26,417 nt of DNA, from the NCBI GenBank assembly GCA_001566295.1, contig KQ964313.1:1-26417 (forward strand), written 5' to 3'. The stretch is from Microdochium bolleyi. Taxonomy: Eukaryota; Ascomycota; Sordariomycetes; Xylariales; Microdochiaceae. The position numbers and the translations under genes are program-made. The notes beneath the pieces were generated by a model, which saw nothing but the letters and a program-made list of their open reading frames with translations, was not told the DNA's origin and did not search any database. This document shows, piece by piece, positions 1 to 10,526 of the stretch (position 1 is the first letter of the stretch; each line of letters opens with the position of its first letter).

Positions 1-1037
1 GTAGTACGGGTTGACTGGGATGCAGTGGCCGCCAACACCGGGGCCAGGAGTATATGGCATATAGCCAAAGGGTTTGGATGCCGCAGCCTCGACGACCTCG
101 AAAGGATCGATACCATGAGGGCCGCAAGCATCAGCCATCTCGTTTGTGTATGCGATGCACATCATGCGTTGGCAGTTCTCGTATAGCTTAGTCATCTCTG
201 CGACCTCGGGCTTCGAGACAGGAACGATGCGGTCAAAGGCAGCAGAGTACAGACGAGCAATGCTGGCAAGAGAGCCGGGCACTACATCATCAAGACCAGA
301 GATGATCTTGGGGATGGCAAACGCTGGGGGCTCAGTGCGACCAGGATCAACACGCTATCATAAATCTTTTTGTTAGCATTATAGAACAGATGATTTTAAC
401 TGTGCTTGGTCTGGATGTGCACGCGACTTACCTCTGGAGACATGCCAGCAAAGAAGCCGTGCGCCTTTGCAATGGGTCCGAGCAGGTTGCGAGTCATACC
501 GATGGCGACAGAACTCTCGATGACAACAGTGGAGCCTCTCTTGGCATTGGCTGCTACGATCTGCAAAGCACTGCATAGGTGAGAAGCATCGATGGTGCGA
601 TCGGGGCGCAGAAGCGTAGACACAGAGATGAGGAAGTGTGTGGCCTCTCTCAGGTCCTGTGTGCTGTTCGTGAGCCTGACACGACCGTTGGATGCGAACG
701 ACCGCTGGAGTTCTGCAACACGCTTGGGGGAGATGTCGAAGCCGAGCGTGTCATACTCGCGAGAGAAGTTCTCGACAAGATGCGCGCCCACATAACCTAC
801 ACCGATGACGGCAACAAAAGGACGCACGTCCAGAGGCCATGCCTCAGCCTCAGACCCGGATGGAAGTGGAAGGAGGGAAGCTTTGTTGCTGAAACTGGGA
901 AATTCCTCAGTTTCATACGGAGGGGTGACGGGGTAGACGTAGGAGCTGGCCTCATCCTTGTCGAAGATATCCGACATTGGGCTTCCAGATCGGGAGTCCA
1001 CAAATATTGGGCCCGAGACAGGAGAGTAGGCCGCCAT
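1..1037 (-). CDS. Nucleotide-sugar 6-dehydrogenase, UDP-GlcNAc/ManNAc type (partial, C-terminus off the window)
   Basis: Likely oxidises C6 of a UDP-hexose(amine) to the uronic acid with two NAD+. The coding sequence is complement(join(<1..354, 432..1037)). The intron at 355-431 has donor GAG|GTAAGT and acceptor ATAG|CGT in phase 0, and it restores the family motif SPERVDPG. The start is the ATG at 1037. About 70 poorly conserved N-terminal residues come first, then the Rossmann motif GVGYVG at residues 79-84 and the NAD-binding Asp101. The catalytic-loop motif GPGVGGHCIPVNPYY lies at the window edge, with Cys313 as the expected thiolate. About 320 residues are visible and the UDP-binding domain is missing. 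The GPGVGGHC form is that of bacterial WbpA/WecC/TviB-type enzymes; animal and plant UDP-glucose dehydrogenases have a GFGGSC-type loop. The exact substrate is inferred. It is divergent from the chitin-synthase-like gene at 2912, which suggests a shared pathway. Confidence 0.9.
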
Positions 1038-2911
1038 TGTGAAGGGGAGTGCTCGAGCGGTGGTCAGAGAAGGATGGGAAAGGGAGGTGGAGGTGTCTTG
1101 ATGTGATCTGAGGACGCAAAAGTGAATATCTCAAGAGAACCAGTGCTTCTTATAATCATTCATTCGCTCATCCGCCGCCCTTCGACTCATCCGCCGCTCA
1201 TCGACCCATCGTACCGTCTTATTTGGCCGGTTTGTTCTTCGGTTCGTCGAACCTCATGATGTTACGTTATTCGTAGTCAAGCTAGACCATATCAGCCCAC
1301 AAGACTTGAAGACAGTCAACGACCAGCGCTTGTGAGCGTGTGGAGTCCGAAAGTAATGGAGGCAAGGATAGTGTATCCGAGAAGACCCATCCAGACGCGT
1401 CTTCTTTAGAGAAAGTTCAGACTGGGCCATTTGATAGTTTGGATTCTGATGCCTCGTGGCGTTCGGCTCACACTGCTCCGCGACCTGGCACTCGTCTATG
1501 TGAGGCAGGAGGCACGATGGTATAATTGATTAGTCGCACGGGAGCCATCTCACGCTATGACTGCGGTGTGCCGGAGCGATGTGCCGGAGCGAGGCGCCTG
1601 GCGGCAACTCCGAGAATTATGCTTTTTCACTTGACAGGTGAGCTAGCCCGCTTCCAGGCTCTTCCCGTGCACACGTGCAGAAAGTTCGGGTCGAGCTCCC
1701 ACAGGCGACTGAGTCGGCTTAGTGCTCAGAGAGGGTCATGACTCGAGACCTGCATCTCTCTGCGACCTGGTCCGTATCCACAAAAGTAACTCCCAACTAC
1801 TAAAGTCTCCCCTTTGATCTCTCACAGTGTCATGGGCCGACCCACCTGCCGCTTCTGTATGCACGCAAAGGTTAACTCTCTCGTCCCAGCAGATTCTGGA
1901 CTCCCTGCGAGGGCTAGGCTGCTTCCGCTCGGAATACCTGGCTTGCAATATTTCCGAAGCACCATAGAAGAGGCCTGAACTACGGCGTGCACCATTCAGG
2001 GCCACGGCAAGAGATCGACATGCCCGGGAGAATGAGACGTTCTAGACTTTCAGATTGGCACGTGGTGAAGGACCGGCCTGACGATCACCCGTTGTGACTA
2101 GGGAATGGCCGAGTCTTGCCCATTGCCCATGCCAATCGAGTGCAAGAAAGCCAGGACTTGATTTGCGGGATTCTACTATAACGTCATGGGTGGCACCGGC
2201 GCTGGACGAGAACATTACACGGCCCCGACAGCGACAGAGGGCTTTCCGCGGGGATCGGGGGCTTGCAGGCAATGAGTCCAGTGTGGCTCAAGGGCTCGTC
2301 ACAGATTTTGCCTTATAAACATAGTGTAGGCAGTCATTGTCACCGCTGTACATGTGTTACTGATTCTGGCTTCTGAGCGTGGCCGCCACGGTGGAGTTCT
2401 TCCCAAAGCAGCCTCTTGCCAAGCAAGGCGGGTATGCAACCCAAACTCTAAATGCTCCGCAGGAATCTGGACTCTATCGCCTTTCCGACCCTAAGTCTTC
2501 TAGATTGGGTGAACGCCCTGGTCTGCGCCGGCCGGGGCACACTCATTCTCCCGAGTGGCTGTGTCGGTCTCACGGTCTGCACAGGCGCCCCCTCGAGATC
2601 GGCAGGAGTCGAACTGCCAGCGCCCCGCTCGTGGGGACTCGGCCACGCGGTCAATGGCGCCGCCCAAGGTTTAATCGTCATAGCCGGCTCGAGATTCTGC
2701 AGAATATTCTCACGGTTGTGCCACAACTTTTTACAGCCTCTTGCTGAGCTGTTATCTAAACCCCGTCCGTCTTCACTTTCCACTGTGAAGCCTCATCAGC
2801 AGATCTCGCTCCTAAGCTTTTCACTCCTAAGCTTTTCCCCTCTCAGCTTGTCCAATTCGTTCCTTGGCAGTTCCGTCTTGCTTCACTTTGAGGCACTATA
2901 CGTGCATCGCC
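1038..2911. promoter_or_regulatory. Shared divergent intergenic region
   Basis: This 1.87 kb separates the start codons of two divergent genes, the dehydrogenase and the chitin-synthase-like enzyme, so it should hold both promoters. I see no convincing protein gene in it. Visible structure: an imperfect repeat of CTCATCCGCCGC at 1167-1178 and 1186-1197, a direct repeat of GTGCCGGAGCGA near 1567-1592, and a pyrimidine-rich stretch at about 2760-2880 just before the plus-strand start. That stretch contains two copies of CTCCTAAGCTTTT (2809-2821 and 2824-2836). CT-rich tracts are common just upstream of fungal start codons. No factor-binding site can be named with confidence. Confidence 0.5.
2809..2836 (+). 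repeat. Two-copy 15-bp tandem repeat in the 5' leader
   Basis: The 13-mer CTCCTAAGCTTTT occurs twice, separated by CA. It lies 76 bp before the ATG of the chitin-synthase-like gene, in a pyrimidine-rich tract that is probably promoter or 5'UTR. CTAAG is also a weak branch-site-like string, so a 5'UTR intron cannot be excluded. Confidence 0.6.
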
Positions 2912-5537
2912 ATGCAACCATACCCCAAGATACGTTCGGACTCGGTAACAACTCCTACTTTATCGGGGCCGTCTCGTCGGAGCTCCATCTCTGGCTCTGA
3001 CGATGAGTGTCCGATCACCGTCCCCAAGAGGTCGATGAAGGCAGCCCGCCCGAGGCTGAACCGTCCTGGTCAGGTGTTGTCCTCGTGGCCTTGGGCACAC
3101 GGTCAAACTACTGTGGAATGCGAGGATCCATTGGCAAACTTCCAACTACCACAGCAGCCATCACCTCTGACACCTATTCAGGCTGAGGAAAACATTTCGG
3201 AGCACGCTGCTGAGCCTAGCCAGGAGCCTGCAATAACAATCCCACAGAGCCAAAGACCTTCTCGGCGAGCCTTTTCCATCTGGTCATGGAGGGGCCGCTC
3301 TCAGAGTGGTGCCTTTGATGCTTCTGACTGTGAACAGGGTATTTCCCCTGTCCCTGTCGCGGGGTTCAATCACGAGCCCAAGAATGGGTCCAAGGAGCTG
3401 GGCTCCTCGGACCGTGGCCTGCCCGTCCCTGGTACACCTCTCAGAAGATGGTCTCAAATTTACAGCTTCTCGTGGACACCTAGAGCACGCCAGTCTGAGG
3501 ATGTTGTCTATGATCCTTGGAAGCCTCTCATCCCTGTAAGCTCTCGCCGCTGCTGGCCTGTCTTTGACCTTGTCGTTGTTCATATGACTGACATATACTC
3601 CGAATTAGACACTTCAACGCAACCACGGTTCAACGTCCTCCTCTGGCTCTTTTCAGAGCACTATATCCCAGGAGAAGGTGGCCAAGCCCTATGACTCGGA
3701 GACCGAGCTCCGCCGCGTTGCTCGCGAACTCCTGCGCCTGCAGAAGTGGCTGCTACTCGGTGGCATGCTCGCCACAAATGGTGTCCTAATCTGGGCCGGT
3801 CTCACATACCACGAGTACTACTACATCTTCCTTCCATTTCTCTGCCTCAACACATTCACTCAAGTATTCTTTGCCATCTGCATCACCATCTCTGCCGCCT
3901 ACACCTCTGGGAAGCGGTGGCTTCTCAACATCGAGGACGAGTGTCCGGAGAGTCCCGAGAAGATTGTCATGCTCCTGCCCTGCTACAACGAGGACCGCAC
4001 AGAGGTCGGCAACTCCCTCGAATCTCTCACAAAGCAGATCAAGATCGGCCACCACCCAAGGCTTATGTTTGTGGTCGTTGACGGACAAGCCAAGGCTCCC
4101 GGCGAGCCCAAGTCGACGCAGGACTTCCTGCTCGACAACATGTTCGCCGGCGGCACGCGGGTCGAGTTTGAGAACGGCTACTGCGCGCGCGACGGGTTCT
4201 ACATGCCCGTTAAGCTCCAGCACGGCCTCTACAAGGGCGTACCATATCTCATCGTGGGCAAGCGGTACAACCAGGGCAAGCGTGACAGCTTGTGCTTCGC
4301 CCGGTCTTTCTTGTGGCACTACAAGAACCGGTCTGAGGAGCTTCCAACCATCTTCAACCCCGAGTTGTTCAACTATATCGGCTCGGTCTTCACCGACTAT
4401 GGCCTTGACACCGTCGACTACCTCTGCGGAATGGACGGCGACACCGAGTTTGATGATGACTGTGTGTATGAGTTGGTCAAGGAGATGAGACGCGGTGGCC
4501 CCAAAGTCGTGGGAGTCTGCGGTGCTATCTTGGTAAAGTTTGATGAGAAGCCCTGGGGTCTCTGGTGAGTGCCTCTACCAAGTAAAAGTCTGGCCACGGG
4601 AATGGATAAGAGCTTGGTGCTGACCGTCCTAAATTAGGAACCTGCTACAAAACACCGAGTACAACATGACACAAGGGTTGAGGCGACAATTCCAGTCCAG
4701 AGTTTCTGGCAAAGTAAACTGTCTACCAGGTGAGTTCTTCTTCTCAAGAGTCGCGGGCAGCCCGCCACCTAACATCAGAGTAGGTTGCTGTCAGCTCATC
4801 CGCATTGAAGAAGCCACCTTTGGTGACGTCGTACTAAGGAAGCGCTTTGGCTACGTCCCATCGCCAAACGACACCTTGACAACACAAATCATGGGAGTCT
4901 ACTCCGAGGATTCCATCCACGCGAGCATAATATTCTCCAACTTCCCCGAGTCCCAGACCAGACAAGCTCTCAGAGCTCGAGCATATACAACTGCGCCACA
5001 ATCCTGGCCAGTATATCTGTCTCAGCGCAAGAGATGGGCCCTGGGAAGCAAATCCAACGAGTTTGTCATGATCTTCCGCCCGGGCATCCTCTGGATCGAG
5101 CGCATCTGCTCTCTAATCACAGTCATCACCTGGTGGATTGGTCCTTTTGTCCTCACTGCCGTCTTCACTCTTTTCATTGCGCTCGGCCGGATCGGTATCA
5201 AGCTCTTCGAGCACAACGTGACATTGGGCCTTCTCTGTGTTCTGCTATTCCGTTATGTAAGCATCCTCGCCCTTTGTACGTTCAAATTCAAAGCCCGACT
5301 AATAGTATTACCCAGGTCTGGTCCTTCCTGATCGTCACCTGGTTCCCCCACAACACAATCTCCCGCATTCGCTTTGTCGTTGGCTTTTTCGTCTACCTCG
5401 TCGCTTCGCCCTTCATGAACGTCATCATTATGTTTTACTCCCTCTTCTTCTGCGACGAGATCAGCTGGGGCAAGACACGGGCCGTTGCTGAAGACGACAT
5501 GGAAGCTTTGCCACCGACTGGTTTCAAGTCGCACTGA
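2912..5537 (+). CDS. Chitin-synthase-like processive GT2 glycosyltransferase
   Basis: Membrane enzyme expected to polymerise a UDP-aminosugar and extrude the chain. The model is join(2912..3535, 3609..4564, 4638..4729, 4784..5256, 5316..5537), 788 residues, with all junctions in phase. The start is the first in-frame ATG; the upstream in-frame TTG at 2864 was rejected. Residues 1-240 are Ser/Pro-rich and probably disordered. Two hydrophobic segments follow at about 255-273 and 278-305. The GT2 core has VVVDG (D366), CGMDGDTEFD (D484, D486), the acceptor-site motif QSRVSGKVNCLPGCCQLIRI (547-566), SEDS at 598-601 where chitin synthases usually have EDR, and QRKRW at 638-642 for the usual QRRRW. 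Several C-terminal membrane helices follow, then DEISWGKTR, a typical chitin-synthase tail. The fold assignment is firm. Chitin versus another aminosugar polymer is open, and the paired dehydrogenase favours an acidic polymer. Confidence 0.93.
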
Positions 5538-5780
5538 GCCTAAGTAGGGTCGTGGTTGGCAAGACTTGGAGTGGTTAACAGCATAAGCATACTGCGATCA
5601 TGCCTATGATGAAATATTAATTAATGCCAGATGTCATCAACACTGGAGCTGCCGGCAATCTGTTTGCATGACAGTGCCATTGGTTGCTCTTGTCGCGGGA
5701 TTAGATAACAAAGCTGGAGCTCCGCGCAAACCCCTCTCAAACAGCTCCGCAACCAGCTCAAAACAGAAGCTACGAGACGC

Positions 5781-6607
5781 TTAAAGTTGCTTCGCCGTCT
5801 TCATAATGTACTCTTGTATTGGCGGACTCTCGTAGGTGCCGTGGCGCATAATCTCCGTCTTAAGCGAGAGGATCTCATTGCGCAGGTGGTCGACGTCCGC
5901 TCTGAGGATGTTGTTCTTTTCCGAGAGCTGGCTCTCCTTCTCCCGCAACTTCTCTATATCTTTTTTGTCTTGTTGCGGTATTTGGTCGCAGCGGCCCTGT
6001 TCTTCTCTCGTATTGTTTTCTTCTCGCTCCTGGTACCTCCGGTGGCGATAATAGTGGAAGCACTAGGGCTGTCAGTTTCTATTTTCACTACCGTTGTGGT
6101 TGTTTGTGGTCTTGACGCAGATGAGCTCGCTCTACGTTTTGATCGGGTGGTTTGCGACTTTATCCTGTGTTGTTGCGGCTGTTGATAGCTGTGGTGTCTT
6201 GACGAGGAGGACTCAGTATCAACTTCGTCTGGGCTTGTGTGTGTGGAGGCTGGGACAGCCTCGGAAAAGATGCCGGGCAGGCTGTCAGGTGTTACAGGCC
6301 ACGACTGTATGCTCGAAGCGATATCGTTTGTCAGGTGGGTGTTGAGCTCGGCAGGGCCAAGCGTGTCGAACTGCATTGTGTCGTGCGGATGTATAGATAT
6401 ATCGTATTATCGTGAGCAGAGGCCTATATGGAAATTGTGGTCGGATCCCGCAGATATCTGACCCGAGGTGTTATCGACGGGTATCCAGGAGGTATCACTA
6501 AAGCTGTCGGAAGAGTGATCGTAGCTTTGGACGGTCCAATTGGATGTTGTGTTCTCTTGTATCTCTTGTGGTAAAAGACCTTTACTAGTGTATGACGGGT
6601 TCTCCAT
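5781..6607 (-). pseudogene. Broken bZIP transcription factor gene (paralogue of 20144-20809)
   Basis: The protein-level match to the bZIP at 20144-20809 runs the whole length. A frame opens at ATG 6607, hits TAA at 6407-6409 exactly where the paralogue has Met in GPEMYNM, then continues in the same frame through a Ser/Thr-rich region into an intact basic region, KKTIREKNRAAATKYRNK (NxxAAxxxR preserved). At a run of six A (5961-5966) the frame must shift by -1 to continue into the leucine zipper (DIEKLREKESQLSEKNNIL, then LRNEILSLKTEIMRHG). That frame ends at TAA 5781-5783. A shorter product could start at ATG 6376 but would lack the zipper. Two lesions against an intact paralogue make a pseudogene the best reading. 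A sequencing error in the A-run or programmed slippage are alternatives. Confidence 0.8.
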
Positions 6608-8036
6608 ATTGGTCGAGGACAATTGACTGTAGTCGTGTCTTTGGTACTGTATCGACGCAGATATCTCGTGTTGGAGGTGTTATCACGTCTGATTGTCGGA
6701 ATGAGAAGGACTGACTCTGTATACTTTGGTGATAGGCGTAGCGTAGACGTAAGAGTTGAAATTTAATACCACTGGTAGGGAGACTTGGTCAAGCTGCTCA
6801 AGGTACAGGCTCTTTTGTAGGAGCTGCCTGCCCGCCATAGAAGTCCAGCGATAAGTCAATGTGTTAAGAAGTGGTAATTGCGAATCCGCGGAAAGGCGCG
6901 AACGAGCAATACAACTCGCAGCCGCAGCAAGCAGCAGGTAGGTAGGAGCAAGAGTTCCGGTGGCGAGATTGCCCACCCCACCACCCCACCACCGGTACAC
7001 ATGGTGTAACGTTTCGTGCAAGTAACGTTCCTGCGCTTGACAGAGCTTAGAATGAGTGATTTCAACAGTGGTAATTGATAGTTGTCTATCTAAAAGAACG
7101 GTTCTAAAAAAAAGTGACTGCGAGCTCTGAAACTCGGTTTATATGCTCCGGAGGAGCTCTAAATGCTGACTCATCGGTGCCATGCGAGCACCGGTACGTA
7201 CCTTACCTGCTCAATGTCACACATGGCCATTGGCCAGGCGGCAGTGCAGTTTCCGGCGCCCAAGCACTGTCAGTGGCCGAACCGCCCCACGATCGATTAC
7301 ATGTTTGCCGTCGATTAAAGGATCGCATTCTCATGTTTCCCATCTTTGGCCCTGATCTGCATTGACTTTCTTTGCCTCGCCAACGCATGATATTCCAGCA
7401 TGCATATCATGTCAGGTCTACGACCTGCACATTCGGCCCGACTGCGGCGAGGATCACGATCTCAGAGTCTTACGCAATGCCATGGCTGCTGCCGCTGTCC
7501 AGCAGCCACGAGGCCTCCCCTATCAGCACGAGATTCTTCTTGCCACTCCGTGTGCATTTGCCAAATTCACAGATACTATTGGGTAGGCGCAGCGCCGATT
7601 CAACCCTAGATCGACGCATAGCTGCGAGCAGATCTATGATTATTGCACTCGAGCATTTCAACTAAGGCACTGATGGCGTTCACCAGCAAAGAGAATTCCA
7701 CCGCTGGTGATCTTCAAGGGCCGGTCGGTGCAACAACAGTGATTTCCTGACACGAGCCTCAACAAGTGGCGTGACTAGAGATTTGTTACATCACCTAATG
7801 GGTAGATCAGCAATGACACCGCATTGAGATAGCTTCAAGCGCTCTTCATTCCGCGTACAGGCCCCAGGATCCGAAGCGATGGAGGGTGCTCATGCTGGAC
7901 GGCCATGGGTCGCACAGCTGACCTGTTTACATAACATGAATCATTATTTTCCGTAATAAGCAATGTGCGCAGAGAATGATGGAGATCGATGCTTTGTCCC
8001 CTTCGCGCTTGAAGTATCAGCTTGCCAAGTCCTCGT
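6608..8036. other. Intergenic, no gene recognised
   Basis: About 1.4 kb with only short open frames and no recognisable protein, RNA or transposon signature. It includes a short run of eight A at about 7106-7113 and a CACC-rich stretch near 6972-6992. Position suggests spacer and possibly the old promoter of the broken bZIP gene. Confidence 0.4.
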
Positions 8037-9396
8037 CTATTGATCTTCGAAGGATATCGCTGCAGACCTCTTCATGAGGGCTATCTTGCCTTTCGGGGCC
8101 TCGTTTTCTCGCGGCTGATGCTTTCCACTCAATTCTTTACACTTCTTGAACCTGGACAGGTTGCCGAGGGGTATGCTTTCAAGTCTGTTAATAATCTGAC
8201 TCAATGGTGTCTTCAGTAAATCAAGCGGCCCATATGCACCCTTGAGCTCTTCACGACCCTGCGCATGCTTGTTGCCCCAGTCGACTTTCAAAAAGATGAT
8301 TGCCTCGCCCGTTGTCATATAGCTGTACGTAAGACCGCCGGTGATTATGTAGTGATATGTTTGGGAAAGAGCGGTAGCGACAACCCTATTAGCATGGTAA
8401 GAGAATAGCTCGTCTTTATCGGTTGGTATCGTTGATCTGTTTACGACCTCCTGCTGTATATCCATCTCCCGCAGACTAGTATGTAGGTATGGCAACGTTA
8501 GCTTGTGCGGCGGCTTGTACTTGACTACGAAAGCCAGGCTTCGCTGGGTCTGATCCATGTTATCGTGCCTGTAAACGCACACCTGGTCGGCGCGAAGCTG
8601 GTCTGAGTCGGGTACTGCACGTCGTTGCGTTGGTTCGTCAGCGCCATCACTGAGCGCATTTGGTGGTTATCGAAGGTGAGGCCGAGGCCTGAGCGAATGT
8701 TCGCTGCGTCGTATCGTAATCTCTGAGGATTTCAATAATGTTGGTAACGGGGGTCTCGATGATGTTGTGTTGAGCAGCTTCGAGATCGCGCTCGTTTGCT
8801 ATCTTCTTTCTTGTGAGCTGTTCACCAAGCTCTTTGAGGAAGGTAATGCTTTCGAAGGCCCGCTTGTCTGCACGAAAGTCTGAGTACAGTCTTCTATGAA
8901 TCGACTTCTGTTGCTCGAGAAAGTCGGTCCATAGCTTGAGTGTCGAAGGTACTAACTTATCCAGAGGGTTTGTGATGGCTCCTTTCGAGGTGAGGGACTT
9001 ACTGGGCTCGACGGCCACATTGAGGTCGAGATAACGGTGACAGCTGGTGATGTATTCAAGTAAAGTTGTCTGGCGGGATTGGGCTGCGACATCCTCTGCG
9101 CGTCGCCGCTCGTCGTCTGCGCGCCGCTGTTGGCTAGCTGCACGTTGCCGTTCGCTTTCTGCACGTCGCCGTTCGATGTCTGCGCGCTCCCGTTCGCGCT
9201 GCTCGCCGCGCAAAGCCTGATCTGCACGTTGGCGTTAGACTTCCTGCTCTCTCGAAGCTGCGTCTGCGATTTGCTGTTCCTCTCGCACTTGCCGCCGTAG
9301 GCTGTCGATCTCGTCCTCGTCCTTTCCCATTCCGTGCTCGTCCCTGTGCTGCGCGTTGGTCGTGGTGATGTGTTGTTGAAATGCCAATAGATCCAT
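8037..9396 (-). pseudogene. Broken coiled-coil hypothetical gene of a multi-copy fungal family
   Basis: The frame opens at ATG 9396 (MDLLAFQQHITTTNAQHRDE) and is stopped by TAA at about 9234-9236, readable as CAA with C->T. It continues through a charged Arg/Glu heptad-like region (ERERADIERRRAESERQR and onward), a strong coiled coil, and then LLEYITSCHRYLDLNVAVEP. Near 8685-8700 and 8660-8670 two frame changes are needed to join GLGLTFDNH and then NALSDGADEP. The final frame (CVYRHDN, YKPPHKLTLPYLH, GEAIIFLKVDW) ends at TAG 8037-8039. After VDW a stretch present in relatives seems to be missing. I recall this architecture from repeated, uncharacterised Pezizomycotina proteins; no function is known to me. 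It is clearly disabled as it stands. Confidence 0.75.
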
Positions 9397-10526
9397 GGGT
9401 GGTTCCTCAGTGGGTGGCTGGAATAATTAGCGCATTGCCGGCTCCACAGCCTAGTGGGGTGGGGCTGCTACTTATGCATGCTCGTCGAGGGCACTCATTC
9501 CGTTGATCTGAGCCAACTGGGAAGGTAAGGAGTTAATGAGGAGTGTCCCAACCTGGCAGCAACCCGGTCGAAACCCAATGAGCTGCCACACAGTGCATGC
9601 AGCGGACAGTATTTCCTCAGTCAATACTGTCCAAGTGTCAATACCTCCGCTGGGAAACCGCCGAAATTCTTCAGTCAGACACTCAGGAGACGTGTACCAT
9701 GGGCTTCCAGCACCTGTGGGAGTCTTTGGACCACGTATAGCACAATCAAAGTCATTAGCATTGCGCCTGTCTCTTTCCTGTTCAGGATGTCTTCCCCGCG
9801 GCGCGTCGCCCGTCACTGAGCTCAAGTAGATGTCAACCTGTGAGAAGAGACCTTTACGTTATCACGCGATTCTGGGGAAGGTAGTCTTGACAGCGACTAG
9901 CCATATGGGTGACCCCTAACCTTATGTCAGCCATGCGTTAGAAACGCGGGCCGGAGTACCGCCCGAGCCCGCCCTCTGCAATTATGGCGTGAAAGGTACA
10001 ACACCCAACGCCAAGGCCCTAATTGGGTGGTCTTACTCTATAGTGGACAGCGCAGCTTCTAATTGGACAAATCGCGAACAATTGTTAGTGGAAAGCATAG
10101 AAGTGGGGATCTGGTATTGAGTATGAGTACCATGTGACTGAGAGGTGTATCTTATCACACCCATCCCCGCTCAGTGGAGCAGGGGTTCAAGGTCACGAGG
10201 GGTGGTAACGTGAGGTTCGGGCCTTTATACTCGGGCCCGCAGAAGTCGGCGAGGTGCATCAAGTGTACATCGTGATTATCTCAAGCAAGTGGTGTTAGAG
10301 GGAGCCCAGCAATGCGAGGACGTCAGTGCCAGCGCCAGTGCTGTTGCCTTGCCCCAGAATGCGGATGCGAGCGAGGCGCGGCTTCCCCACCACTCCCGCG
10401 CTATATAACGCTTGCCTTCTTCGGAAGTGATTACGGCTAAGCCCTGCCGCCGCGGACTAGGGTTTGAAAGAAGTCGAAGAGATCGGACGGGATTATCATA
10501 TTGGCATATGGAAGACACGGACTAGT
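9397..10526. other. Intergenic, no supported gene
   Basis: About 1.1 kb. A minus-strand frame at 9472-9825 has no ATG near its 5' end (it opens at TTG) and resembles nothing I know. It could be a relic exon, since it is free of stops for 117 codons, but I cannot support it. The rest shows no gene, transposon end or RNA that I can recognise. Confidence 0.4.

Noticed and set aside
2601..2618. tRNA T-arm-like string on the minus strand (GGCAGTTCGACTCCTGCC)
   Set aside because: The stem closes only with an 8-nt loop, and no acceptor, D-arm or anticodon arm could be placed around it.
2864..2911. Upstream extension of the chitin-synthase-like protein from TTG 2864
   Set aside because: TTG starts are not used in fungal nuclear genes; the first in-frame ATG is at 2912.
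3786..4319. Long antisense frame across the synthase
   Set aside because: Shadow of the real gene; its presence follows from codon bias on the plus strand.
4666..5331. Unspliced frame through the synthase introns 3 and 4
   Set aside because: Intron 3 is read through only because it is a multiple of three; conserved motif CLPG-CCQLIRI and donor/acceptor sites show it is spliced.
9472..9825. 117-codon minus-strand frame
   Set aside because: Opens with TTG, has no nearby ATG, no recognisable motif and no supporting splice sites.
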